DNA of 64,000 bases from Primulina eburnea (Eukaryota > Streptophyta > Magnoliopsida > Lamiales > Gesneriaceae): contig NC_133103.1 of the NCBI RefSeq assembly GCF_022965805.1, positions 51,410,386-51,474,385 of the forward strand. The letters run 5' to 3'. This document shows positions 38,130-49,037 of this stretch, one piece after another; the stretch's first letter is position 1; each line of letters opens with the position of its first letter. The notes beneath the pieces were generated by a model that worked only from the letters and a program-made list of their open reading frames with translations, was not told where the DNA came from and ran no database searches. The translations under genes and the position numbers were made by a program.

Positions 38130-38545
38130 CTATCCTTCTCTTCAAGCTTATAATCTCATGTGTCTTATAAGTTGTTTTGGATGTTATAAAAATTATAAGT
38201 CATATGATCTTATTTTTAAAATAAGCTTATAATATTTTTGAAAAAAAATATAAATGTAAAGAAGTAAAACATATTATTAACAAAATTATAAAAATTACAC
38301 AATACCACGAAAATGATTCGATAGTTATATTTTTGGGAGGCTAAATATTTATAATAATATTTATGTTGATATTTTGGTGTTCTAAAATATTACAATAAGA
38401 TTTTAAAAAGTAAATTAGAGTGGCCCAACTCTTTTTAAAGAGTGAATTTAGGCATCTTATAAACTATTTTAATATTTTTTTTTTACCAAACACAATATAT
38501 AAATTGTCAAACTTCTTATTTTTACATCTTATAAGCTCGGTAAAA
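38130..38545. repeat. Possible MITE with CTTATAAG-rich ends
   Basis: The ends contain AAGCTTATAATCTC, GTCTTATAAGTTGTTTTGG (left) and ACCAAACACAATATATAAAT, CATCTTATAAGCTCGG (right), partly inverted copies of each other. The middle is AT-rich. Boundaries are uncertain. Confidence 0.35.
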
Positions 38546-38924
38546 AAGGAGGAAGTGCAATTTTCATTATTGCGTGTGTCTCTTTGGAATTTTGATCATT
38601 TATATTGTACAAATTATTTTAATAATTTATCTTTCAGTTTTTAGAAATTTATTTATTTTAACCGAGAGTGTTATGTGCATTGATGTGACAATGCATTGAT
38701 GTGACAATGCACATATGAGCATCATGTTGGCGTCAGGTCAATGTCAAAGTTAGAACCAAATTAGCACCGTGTTAATTAGAAAAATAACAAAAAAAAAAGA
38801 ATTAAAACTAAAATTTGATAACGTAAATGACCAAAATAGCAAATAGGTAATTATATAGAATCAAAATTTTAATTTTCCCTAAAAACATATTTATCAAATA
38901 TTCGCACCTCATGATTTTCAAAAG

Positions 38925-39105
38925 AATAGGTTTATTGTGAGACGGTCTCAAGAATCTTTATCTGTGAGACGTGTCAACCCTACCGATTTTCACAATAAAA
39001 AGTAATATTTTTAGCATAAAAATAATAATTTTTCATAAATGAGCCAAATAAGATACCCGTCTCACAAAATACGACATGTGAGAGCGTCTCACAGAAGTTT
39101 TTGCC
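38925..39105 (-). mobile_element. GTGAGAC-family MITE, reverse orientation
   Basis: TTTATTGTGAGACGGTCTCA at the left and CATGTGAGAGCGTCTCACAG at the right, with CACAATAAAAAGTAATATTT and CCAAATAAGATACCCGTCTC inside. Confidence 0.85.
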
Positions 39106-39845
39106 TTTTCAACTTGTCAAGAACTATATAGGATATGAAAAATTATATTTTCGTCAAAAAAAGAGGAAAGAAATCGCAATTTTCTCTATGCATTGGTATT
39201 ATGCAATTAAGACAGCTAACTAGGTCATTCCAGGGAGTTTCATCAGATCTAAATGTACTTTGAGCATGATATATATAAATTCTAAGAATTTTTTTAATTA
39301 TAAAAAATAATTTATTATAATTATTAAAAAAATTAAAAGAATTTAATTACATGTACCACATAGGATTCCCTAGCTTTAAGTCCAAAACGTAGCATATGTC
39401 TTATATTGTGAACATGTTAAGCTGTTTCACGACAGACAAAGAGACGGCTAAATTACGCGTTAATGAAAGCTTAAGAATACTTTTGACTATTTCTTTGTAG
39501 GATTAAGATACAGCTAATTATCATGAGATTAATTAATTAATAAAATAATACTTAATAAAGTCTAAATATTATAGAATATGTTAAAAAAAGTGATGGGACA
39601 AATTCACAAAACATCTGTGAAAACAACTCGACTGGTTTCCTTTAGCTATAGCTAGCTACTTTGAAATTGAATTCTTTGCCGACTTAATTCATTTTGAAAT
39701 GTAAATTTTAAATTATTAGAAAATATTGCGCATGTGCGAGCAAGATTTGTTCATATTATTTGATTTGACTAAGCCATATCGTTTGTATCAATGCATGTCT
39801 TTAGGAGTTATTATATTCAATAAATTAAAGAAACTATTTAATTTA
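39106..39845. other. AT-rich spacer
   Basis: I see no gene, RNA or element end in this stretch. Confidence 0.5.
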
Positions 39846-40026
39846 CACAAAAACTCATGTGAGACGGTCTCACGGGTCAATTTTGTGAAACAAATATTCT
39901 ATATGGCTCATCCACGAAAAAGAATTACTTTTTATGTCAAATATATTATTTTTGTTGTACATATGGAAATGTTCGATCCGTCTCACAAATAAAGATCTGT
40001 GAGACCGTCTTATGAAATATCTACTC
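39846..40026 (+). mobile_element. GTGAGAC-family MITE, forward orientation
   Basis: CTCATGTGAGACGGTCTCAC at the left and CTGTGAGACCGTCTTATGAA at the right; the internal blocks are diverged but in order. Confidence 0.8.
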
Positions 40027-40426
40027 TTTAATTTATAGTGACTTTTCCGATGAGATGTCTAGTTGAACTTTGGTGATATTATATTCAATAAATAAAAGGA
40101 AACTATATAATTTTCATCGAGTATGTTTGTCTAATTATAATTTTAGTTATGTGTTATTAAAATTGAGTTTTATTCCTGTATTTTTTAATTTTTTTGAAAA
40201 ATTTAGTCCTTTTTCATTGATCGTGAATGGTGATGTGATATCACACACAACATCGCACTTAAGATTTCGAGGCTCTAATTCGAACTTAAAAAATTGAGCC
40301 CCCAAAGAAAAATAATATAATAATTTATAACATTGTAAATTATTAGCTAGCTCTATTTCATAAATTATGATTTACATTGTGAACGGACAAGCAATTAAGT
40401 TGGCCTATTTTGTTCTATGATTTTCT

Positions 40427-40895
40427 TGTTAGAATTATCGACCATGATTCACAGTACACAATTCATGCAATCACAGTGAATCAAGTTTATGAAAGAAACA
40501 ACAAAGAAGACGATTGAGTTACGTGGTTCGGCTATTGAATAGCCTACGTCCACGGCAGAAAAGGAGCAGCTTCTTTCTAGAAATAACAGAGAGTTTATAC
40601 AAGTGCATCACCAAGAATCTAAGTTGAAATACAATTGAGATTGTTCCCTCAAGACTTCTTCAACTCTCCTACTTGCTTTTGTGCATGAGTCCTCTCTGAT
40701 ATCTCTCCTTCAAGCGTGATTTTCATCCCCCTTGTTCTCTTGGAGTCTGACCCGTATATATAGTCTCTTCCTTGAATATACAACAGACTTCAACCCGCCA
40801 CCAACTGTCCAACTGCTAGATAAAAGCCCAGGCCCGCTACCGTTGGACTAACTGCTTTTGGCCCAGAACTTGAGAGTCACCCGAATATCCCAACA
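40427..40895 (-). repeat. Copia-type 3' LTR
   Basis: The segment runs TGTTAGAATTATCG ... GAATATCCCAACA, i.e. TG...CA on either strand, 469 bp. The copia RNase H frame lies just beside it on the minus strand, so this is the 3' LTR. It contains a TATATATAG-like element near 40755. The matching 5' LTR is not in the window. Confidence 0.85.
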
Positions 40896-40912
40896 ATTCT
40901 CCACCTTGACTC
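40896..40912 (-). other. Copia polypurine tract
   Basis: On the minus strand the sequence immediately before the LTR reads TCAAGGTGGAGAAT|TGTTGGG, a purine-rich tract directly abutting the LTR, as needed for plus-strand priming. Confidence 0.75.
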
Positions 40913-40972
40913 TAAAGTTAGCTACTCCCTTCTTGTTCTTAGTTCAGTTCCACTTCACTGCCTTGACTAAGT

Positions 40973-41890
40973 TCATGCAATTGCATTGACTTGAGGCAAT
41001 GATTTGGTCATCATGTCAGCTGGATTGTCTTTTGTATCTATCTTTTGCACCTGAACTTCTCCTTTGGATATCACATCTTTGACAAAATGTAATCTGACAT
41101 CTATATGTTTGGATCTTTCATGATAGACCTGGTGCTTTGATAAGTGTATGGCACTTTGGTTATCACAATACACCTCCACCTTGTCCTGAGGAATGCCCAA
41201 CTCTAACACCATTCCTTTCAACCAGAGCGCCTCTTTGATCCCTTCTGTGAGAGCTATGTATTCTGATTCTGTAGTTGACAAAGCTACTACAAACTGTAAT
41301 GTAGCTTTCCAGCTTACAGCTGTGCCACACATTGTGAATATAAAACCTGAAAGCGACTTCCTTGTGTCTATGTTACCTGCAAAATCAGAGTCTACATACC
41401 CAACTATTGGATTCTCCAAGCTGTTTTGTTTCTCAAACAACAGCCCAATCTTTGTCGAACCATTCAAGTATTTCAACACCCCTTTGAGAGCTTGCCAATG
41501 AGTTTCACCGGGATTTGCCATATACCTTGACACCACACTCATGTTGTGTGCTAAATCAGGTCTTGTGCAGACCATTCCATACATAATACTCCCAACTCCA
41601 CTGGCATACGGGACATGCAACATATTTCCTTTTTCTTCTTCAGTAACAGGGGACTGCTCTTGATTTAGTTTAAGGTACTGAGGGATAGGTATAGTGATCG
41701 GTTTGGACTCATTCATGTTAAGTCTTCGAAGAACTTTGCAAATGTATGAGTTTTGGCACAAGAACATTCTGTTCTTGTTCCTATCCCTAATGATTTACAT
41801 CCCTATGATTCTTTTGGCCTCTCCTAGTTGTTTCATATCAAATTCTGAGCTCAGAAGTTGCTTAACTGTGAGAACACGACTTTTCAGCAG
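40973..41890 (-). pseudogene. Copia (Tork/TNT1-type) reverse transcriptase C-terminus and RNase H, broken
   Basis: The open part (41767-40973, 264 aa) holds the end of the RT thumb (CKVLRRLNM, SGVGSIMYGMVCTRPDL) and a complete-looking RNase H: GYVDSDFAGN, TTESEYIAL, YCDNQSAIHL and the final KHIDVRLHFVKD. It ends NPADMMTKSLP, typical of copia pol. Upstream, the frame continues to about 41890 (homologous to the LLSSEFDMK region) but is cut by an in-frame TAA near 41794. All earlier pol and gag sequence is missing: at about 41890 it switches abruptly to a gypsy-type LTR fragment. It is therefore a truncated, dead 3' end. Confidence 0.9.
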
Positions 41891-41894
41891 CTAG

Positions 41895-42849
41895 CAATTT
41901 CAGTAGCAAATGAAAATTCCAGCAGAAGCTAGCAATTCCAGCATCAAGCTAATATTTCAGAAGTTGATATTTTCCAGCAGAGCAGACATGTAATTTCCAG
42001 CAGACAGAATCCAGCAGCAGAAGAGCGAGAAAGCAGCAGAAGAGCGAAGAAGCAGCAGACAGTTACTGATTCAGCTTAGACTTGTAACTGAAGCATTAAC
42101 ATGGAATAAAGGCTGTTAATGGCAGATTATTGCCTTTAATTGGGAGGCTAACAGTCAGAATTTCACCTATAAATATCACTCTCAAACACCTGAATTGGTT
42201 TACCAAAACCTTGAGTTATCACCTGAAATTAGAGCTAAGAGAGTGCATTTTCGAAGCTGTAAAATCCAGTAGCGAGGCAAGCAGATTTCAGTAGACTTCA
42301 ACCGAAACTCTAGCAATCTACTGTAAGTGGGCTTATATGTAAACATCTTGAAATCCGTTTGATAATTTTGTTTTAAAGTTCAGTTTCTGTATGTTTGATT
42401 TCTGATTTTGAAGCACTGAAACTCCCTAGTGAACTAATGGTAGGAATATATATTCTGAACATTTCTGAATTCTGATTCTGATTCTGGCCTCACCCCTTAG
42501 AGGAGAGAACATATAGGGGACTGATATCAGTTTAGCCATGAAATTCACTAACGTGCTCAGTGCTTACTAATTCTGAATTCTGTTCTGTAATTTCTGAATT
42601 CTGATTACTATTCTGAAAACAAGAGTTCTCTGTATATTATCGTATTACTGTTTCTGTTGAAAACGATTTCGAAACCGGGAGTTATTCCCGCCCCCTCTTA
42701 CTGAGTGACAATCATATCACTCACCCACCAAACCCATCCCAGATAAAAACGAGGAAGAGTTGATAGAAGAAGAGGAGCAACGTCAGTTTTGGGGCTGGTG
42801 ATGAAGACCGTTGTTATCAGTTCTTATTTATGTTTATTTCGTTGCAGTT
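41895..42849 (+). repeat. LTR-derived fragment fused to copia, first copy
   Basis: Starts with CAGCAG-rich sequence (TTCCAGCAGAAGCTAGCAAT), then a TATA-like CTATAAATATC near 42172. AGGAGAGAACATATAGGGGA and CCAAACCCATCCCAGATAAA follow, words that I associate with gypsy LTRs of related plants. It has no ORF. Its origin as a gypsy-type LTR is inferred from composition and layout. Confidence 0.55.
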
Positions 42850-43620
42850 GATAGACCTGGTGCTTTGATAAGTGTATGGCACTTTGGTTATCACAATACA
42901 CCTCCACCTTGTCCTGAGGAATGCCCAACTCTAACACCATTCCTTTCAACCAGAGCGCCTCTTTGATCCCTTCTGTGAGAGCTATGTATTCTGATTCTGT
43001 AGTTGACAAAGCTACTACAGACTGTAATGTAGCTTTCCAGCTTACAGCTGTGCCATACATTGTGAATATAAAACCTGAAAGCGACTTCCTTGTGTCTATG
43101 TTACCTGCAAAATCAGAGTCTACATACCCAACTATTGGATTCTCCAAGCTGTTTTGTTTCTCAAACAACAGCCCAATCTTTGTCGAACCATTCAAGTATT
43201 TCAACACCCCTTTGAGTGCTTGCCAATGAGTTTCACCGGGATTTGCCATATACCTTGACACCACACTCATGTTGTATGCTAAATCAGGCCTTGTGCAGAC
43301 CATTCCATACATAATGCTCCCAACTCCACTGGCATACGGGACATGCAACATATTTCCTTTTTCTTCTTCAGTAACAGGGGACTGCTCTTGAGTTAGTTTA
43401 AGGTACTGAGGGATAGGTATAGTGATCGGTTTGGACTCATTCATGTTAAGTCTTCGAAGAACTTTGCAAATGTATGATTTTGGCACAAGAACATTCTGTT
43501 CTTGTTCCTATCCCTAATGATTTACATCCCTAGGATTCTTTTGGCCTCTCCTAGTTGTTTCATATCAAATTCTGAGCTCAGAAGTTGCTTAACTGTGAGA
43601 ACTCGACTTTTCAGCAGCTA
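42850..43620 (-). pseudogene. Copia RT/RNase H remnant, second copy
   Basis: A 220-aa frame (43486-42824) repeats the RNase H of the first copy but ends after HLSKHQVY, where it reads into the neighbouring LTR fragment. The last active-site segment (HIDVRLHF) is therefore lost. A single-base deletion near 43477 also shifts the upstream frame. Confidence 0.88.
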
Positions 43621-44511
43621 GCAATTTCAGTAGCAAATGAAAATTCCAGCAGAAGCTAGCAATTCCAGCATCAAGCTAATATTTCAGAAGTTGATATTTT
43701 CCAGCAGAGCAGACATGTAATTTCCAGCAGACAGAATCCAGCAGCAGAAGAGCGAGAAAGCAGCAGCAGCAGAAGAGCGAGAAAGCAGCAGACAGTTACT
43801 GATTCAGCTTAGACTTGTAACTGAAGCATTAACATGGAATAAAGGCTGTTAATGGCAGATTATGGCCTTTAATTGGGAGGCTAACAGTCAGAATTTCACC
43901 TATAAATATCACTCTCAAACACCTGAATTGGTTTACCAAAACCTTGAGTTATCACCTGAAATTAGAGCTAAGAGAGTGCATTTTCGAAGCTATAAAATCC
44001 AGTAGCGAGGCAAGCAGATTTCAGTAGACTTCAACCGAAACTCTAGCAATCTACTGTAAGTGGGCTTATATGTAAACATCTTGAAATCCGTTTGATAATT
44101 CTGTTTTAAAATTCAGTTTCTGTATGTTTGATTTCTGATTTTGAAGCACTGAAACTCCCTAGTGAACTAATGGTAGGAATATATATTCTGAACATTTCTG
44201 AATTCTGATTCTGATTCTGGCCTCACCCCTTAGAGGAGAGAACATATAGGGGACTGATATCAGTTTAGCCATGAAATTCACTAACGTGCTCAGTGCTTAC
44301 TAATTCTGAATTCTGTTCTGTAATTTCTGAATTCTGATTACTATTCTGAAAACAAGAGTTCTCTGTATATTATCGTATTACTGTTTCTGTTGAAAACGAT
44401 TTCGAAACTGGGAGTTATTCCCGCCCCCGCTTACTGAGTGACAATCATATCACTCACCCACCAAACCCATCCCAGATAAAAACGAGGAAGAGTTGATAGA
44501 AGAAGAGGAGC
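43621..44511 (+). repeat. LTR-derived fragment, second copy
   Basis: Matches 41890-42778 nearly base for base, including the CAGCAG-rich start, the TATA-like CTATAAATATC and GTTATTCCCGCCCCC. It is cut at 44511 by the gypsy LTR. Confidence 0.7.
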
Positions 44512-45160
44512 TGTAACGTACCGTACTTTTACTACTTGAAATTTGCGGAAAAATAAAAATTTCATTCAAATAAAACATCCGTACGGTAGTCACCCAACAT
44601 TCATAAAATATCTTTAAAATAATCCATCATCAAATAAAAGTTTGCTAAAAGAACGCTGTCTCAAAACGTCTCACATTCAAATCATAACATCAGAGTATTT
44701 TAAAAGTTTGCCTAAACATAAACTTGCGGTCCTCGGGTTTAGCCTGCCGCTCAGCCCAAGCCTGCCCCTTGGTCGCCACCTCCTAATTCCTGCTCATCGT
44801 ACTCACCTGCATCGATCAAGTCTAGTGAGTCTAAAGACTCAACACGTATAAACTGGAAATAACGAGTATTACATAATAAAAGCGCATGCATCTTTAAAAT
44901 AGGACATACATACTTTAAATTGAACTTGCATAAACTTCAACTTGAAATAGACTTGAACTTGAACATACATACATACAAAACTAGACGTGCCATCATCATA
45001 AACTTTCATAAACATACTGCATACGTAAACATACATAACTTCATCATTTTTCGTAGAGGATGTTTCAAAGCAAGTGACCCATACATAATAAACGCCTGAT
45101 CAGACACACCACAGTACTGGGCTGACAGGGACGTATCCACTGTCGCATACATGAGATCCC

Positions 45161-45299
45161 CGTTCATAATTTAACGGGCTGGTTGGTCCCCGTTCATAAT
45201 TTAACGCTTTCCAACCACGATCTAACCCGTTCATAATTTAACGGGGCGGAGAGGTCCTCGGCCACGTTCACCGACTTCCAAACCCATTCATAATTTGGT
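45161..45299. repeat. CGTTCATAATTTAACG repeats in the gypsy LTR
   Basis: Four spaced copies of CCCGTTCATAATTTAACGGG-like sequence (the last one is ATTCATAATTTGG). The same block lies in the other LTR at about 52895-53033. Confidence 0.85.
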
Positions 45300-45595
45300 C
45301 ACAAGTCAATTAGCATACCTCAAAAACTTAAACATATTTTCTTTGCACGTCAAACATATTTACTTGGCGTTGAGGGATTCGTTGGGCTTCGATCGGGGCC
45401 GTTGCTGCACATACTGATCATGGATTGACATGCTTAACTTGCATACTTAGACGTAGGTAAATCATGCTCACTTACGAGTTCATTAAATTCTTAGGACGTT
45501 CTACAATTCCCCATGACTCGACTTTGTAAATCATTGTACTAACCCATGACGTCTAACCTCAAAGCATAATAAATTATCCTTCCCCAAAAATGAAG

Positions 45596-45865
45596 GACAC
45601 GGATCCCGTACCTACATCCGTGTAGGGGTCCGTGTAGGCTCTGGACATTGACACCGAAGGAAAACAAAGGCACGGACCCCGTGTCAGGGTCCGGGTGAGG
45701 GTCCGTGTAGGTACTGTAAAAGGACTACTCGGGAAGCGAAGGGGCACGGACCCCGTGTATGAGTCCGGAACCAGGTCCGTGTACCTACTGTAAAGACGCA
45801 CCGAGGGAAAACAAAGACACGGACCCCGTGCTTGGGTCCGTGTGGGGGTCCGTCTGCACACTGTA
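45596..45865. repeat. GC-rich ACACGGACCCCGTGT repeats in the gypsy LTR
   Basis: About four diverged units of roughly 80 bp, each with CACGGA(C/T)CCCGTG followed by GGGTCCG...GGTCCGTGTAGG. Each unit can fold back on itself. The same block lies in the other LTR at about 53329-53598. Local GC content is far above the surroundings. Confidence 0.85.
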
Positions 45866-47345
45866 CGAAGAAACCTGCGAGAAAACTTATGCACATGCCT
45901 ACACACCCAAATTGACACTTGAACACGATGATTCAACACCTTAAGGACACCATAACATTGCATAAAACTTATATAAACACTTCAAGATACGACGTCCACC
46001 ATGCTACCCAATACAGCGCTAATTGGCAATTGACATCAACCGAGTTCCTACGACTTTAAACTAATTCAAACACCTAACGACGTCCAACAAAACCTTGAGA
46101 CCTACAACAAACCTCAATACTAACATACTCATATGCAGCGACGATCGCCCGTCGATTTCCAACGAAGCCTGCAACATAAAACTTCAAAAATACAATGGTG
46201 CCAAACTTTTCTTAAAATTTCAGTTTGAGCAGTCACACGAAAAATATCATAACTCTCTCATTTTTCGTCCAAAAATCTTGAATTTTATGTCAAATCGAAG
46301 GTATCGAAAAGTTCTACGTTTTTGCCGTTGAAAGTTTTCCCAAAATATGAACAGAAAAATCGCAGTTTTGACATGAACAGTAAAAACGAGTTTTAGATCT
46401 AAAAATTTTCCTTCGAGATTGATCCAATCCATGATCCGCTCAAACTACTATCATCATACATGACTTTTACGCATAAAAACAACGCAATTCGATATATGAC
46501 TTGATCGACACAGCAAGAACAGAATATACGTGCCTTTTTAACGATAAACGTTACCGAATGACGACACCGAAGCGGAGATAGGAGCGAGGTTGATCCGGGA
46601 CGAACGTGGCACCGTTTTTCCTTGAAAATAACCAACGAAAATCGCTGGGAATATTGAATAAAATGGGCGGCTGCTGTTTTGCAAAGAACCCTAAGCTTTT
46701 TCTCTCAAAAATAATACAAACTAGAATGGATTGAAGAGTGTGTGTTTTGTGCGTGTGATTACTGCGTGTAAAAGTGTGTTGGAGTGTGTTTTGAGCACTA
46801 ATGTGTGTGTGAGTGTTAATAATTAAAAGTTGCTAATGACTAATTGACAACTTAATAAAAAATATACTAACTTTCCCTTACTTTAACACAACTCTAATAA
46901 AAATAAATAGTGCAAGTGCTAAACTTAAAAGTTTAAACATCTTACAATTACTAAATAATTATCTTATACATTAAAATACTAACATCTCATAAAATACTAA
47001 TTTTAAAAGTTTTAAACTCTTAAAATTGCTAAATAATAATTTAGGCTCAAAAATGCTAAAACTCACTAAATTATTTAAAAATGCCCCCAAACTCAACTTA
47101 AAATAAAATACCATCTTTAAAATTGCCAAAAATCGTCACCGAGTCTTTTCCTCAATCCCGCTTCGAATAATCGCCTGAAACATGAAACTCAAAAGACATT
47201 TTAACGTGCATGACGTAACATAACTTAATTTAAAATAGTGCATTTAAATAAATTATGCAAGACTAAACTCCTTTAAAATAAATTGAATGTTTTAATAATT
47301 TAAATAGATGCATGGGTTATATGTGTACTGAAATCGGGTTCTACA

Positions 47346-47361
47346 GTTCCTCCCCCACTTA
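47346..47361 (-). other. Gypsy polypurine tract
   Basis: On the minus strand AAGTGGGGGAGGAAC lies directly against the 3' LTR start (TGTAGAACCC). Confidence 0.85.
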
Positions 47362-47381
47362 TATAAATTTCGTCCTCGAAA

Positions 47382-49037
47382 TTAAGTCTTACCGAACAAT
47401 TCCGGGTAGCGAAGTCTCATATCTGTCTCTGATTCCCATGTGGCCTCTTCCACTGATTGGTTCCACCACCGAACTTTGACTAGCTTAGTCACTTTGTTCC
47501 GGAGTCTGCGCTCCTGTCTGTCGAGGATTTGAGTCGGTCTTTCCTCATAAGATAAATCTGGAGCAAGCTGCAAAGGCTCATAACTCAGAATGTGCGAAGG
47601 ATTTGCCAAATATTTTCTCAACATCGAGACATGGAACACATTGTGCACCCCGGCCAGATTCGACGGAAGGGCAACACGATAAGCTAGTGTCCCAACCCTG
47701 TCCAAAATCTCAAACGGTCCAATAAACCTCGGACTCAACTTGCCTCTCTTCCCAAATCTCATAACACCCTTCATGGGTGCTATCTTGACGAAGACGTGAT
47801 CCCCAACGGCAAACTCGAGATCTCTTCTTCTCTTATCGGCATAGCTCTTCTGACGGCTTTGGGCGGTCTTCATTCTGTCACGGATCTTGACCACCACTTC
47901 TGCAGTCTGCTGAACTATCTCTGGGCCAAGATCTGTTCTCTCACCAACTTCATCCCAATGAACTGGCGATCTGCACTTCCGACCATACAACGCTTCATAG
48001 GGAGCCATACCAATCGATGCTTGGAAGCTGTTGTTGTATGTGAACTCCACTAGGGGTAGCCTAGACTCCCAAGCTCCTTGAAAATCAATCATGCACGCCC
48101 TTAGCAAATCCTCTAAAATCTGAATCACTCGCTCAGACTGGCCATCTGTCTGCGGGTGAAATGCTGTACTGAACAGTAACTTTGTCCCCATAGCTGCATG
48201 CAAGCTCTTCCAGAAGGACGATGTGAACCTCGGGTCCCTGTCGGACACAATAGAGACTGGGAACCCATGCAAACGGACTATCTCCCTGATATAAAGATCC
48301 GCATACCGCGTCATGGAGAAAGTCGTCTTCACTGGCAGAAAATGCGCTGACTTAGTGAGTCGGTCCACGATAACCCAAATAGAATTAGACCCTTTGACTG
48401 ACTTAGGTAACCCAACGACGAAATCCATAGTGATGTTCTCCCATTTCCACTCTGGGATAGGGAGTGGCTTAAGCAAACCTGCTGGCCTCTGATGCTCTGC
48501 CTTCACCTGCTGACAAGTGAGGCACTCAGATACAAATCTGCGGATGTCTCTCTTCATCCCTGGCCACCAATACAATAACTGTAGGTCCTTGTACATCTTG
48601 GTACCTCCTGGGTGAATAGAATACGGAGATGCGTGTGCCTCTGTCAGAATATCCTGTCGGATCGAATCACTACTAGGCACCCACATTCTGTCTCTGTATC
48701 TCACGATACCATCTGACACTGTGTACAAAATACTGCCCTTAGCTTCATCCTTCAGTCTCCATTTCTGTAGTTGCTCATCTGAAGGCTGTCCTGTTCGAAT
48801 GCGGTCTAGTAAATCAGATTTGACTGTCAGATTTGACTGTCTAGGAGCTCTGCCCTTATGATAAATCTCTAGACCAAACCTCTGAATCTCAGACTGAAGC
48901 GGCCTCTGAACTGACAATTGTGCTATGACTGCCACTTTTCTGCTCAAAGCGTCTGCCACGACGTTAGCTTTTCCCGGATGGTAGCTAATTTCGCAATCAT
49001 AGTCCTTCACAAGTCCTAACCACCATCTCTGTCTCAT
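47382..49037 (-). CDS. Gypsy pol C-terminal part: RNase H end, integrase and chromodomain-like tail
   Basis: An open frame of 551 aa. It begins in the end of RNase H ([15 protein letters not shown]), then the integrase zinc region (H...H, CLTCQQVK), and the catalytic core with [15 protein letters not shown] and [14 protein letters not shown], a pattern consistent with D,D,E. The C-terminus has [22 protein letters not shown] and a tail ([19 protein letters not shown]) as in chromoviral CHD regions. It is the end of pol, and the first Met is not a genuine start. Known role: inserts cDNA into chromatin. Upstream frameshifts mean that it is probably not made as part of a full polyprotein. Confidence 0.9.
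   Translation of the reverse strand: MRQRWWLGLVKDYDCEISYHPGKANVVADALSRKVAVIAQLSVQRPLQSEIQRFGLEIYHKGRAPRQSNLTVKSDLLDRIRTGQPSDEQLQKWRLKDEAKGSILYTVSDGIVRYRDRMWVPSSDSIRQDILTEAHASPYSIHPGGTKMYKDLQLLYWWPGMKRDIRRFVSECLTCQQVKAEHQRPAGLLKPLPIPEWKWENITMDFVVGLPKSVKGSNSIWVIVDRLTKSAHFLPVKTTFSMTRYADLYIREIVRLHGFPVSIVSDRDPRFTSSFWKSLHAAMGTKLLFSTAFHPQTDGQSERVIQILEDLLRACMIDFQGAWESRLPLVEFTYNNSFQASIGMAPYEALYGRKCRSPVHWDEVGERTDLGPEIVQQTAEVVVKIRDRMKTAQSRQKSYADKRRRDLEFAVGDHVFVKIAPMKGVMRFGKRGKLSPRFIGPFEILDRVGTLAYRVALPSNLAGVHNVFHVSMLRKYLANPSHILSYEPLQLAPDLSYEERPTQILDRQERRLRNKVTKLVKVRWWNQSVEEATWESETDMRLRYPELFGKT

Larger units (their letters stand above)
41122..44511. repeat. Tandem duplication of the copia/LTR chimera (about 1.73-kb unit)
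   Basis: Unit 1 runs 41122-42849 and unit 2 runs 42850-44511, both starting GATAGACCTGGTGCTTTGAT. Identity is very high by eye: scattered substitutions, a short CAG-rich insertion near 43765 and one single-base deletion near 43477. Unit 2 stops at the first base of the next LTR (44512). The junction between units falls at GATAG, shared by both sides. Confidence 0.9.
44512..47345 (-). repeat. Gypsy 3' LTR (complete, 2834 bp)
   Basis: The plus strand starts TGTAACGTACCGTACTTTTA and ends GGGTTCTACA, i.e. TGTAGAACCC...GTACGTTACA in element orientation. By eye it differs from the retained part of the other LTR (52245-54642) at about 17 places in 2.4 kb. It contains two internal repeat blocks, 45161-45299 and 45596-45865. 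ORFs inside it read GC-rich repeats and are not genes. Confidence 0.93.

Noticed and set aside
45574..45963. 129-codon ORF rich in Thr, Arg and Pro
   Set aside because: It translates the GC-rich repeats of the gypsy LTR and recurs in the second LTR with the same repeat structure; not a gene.
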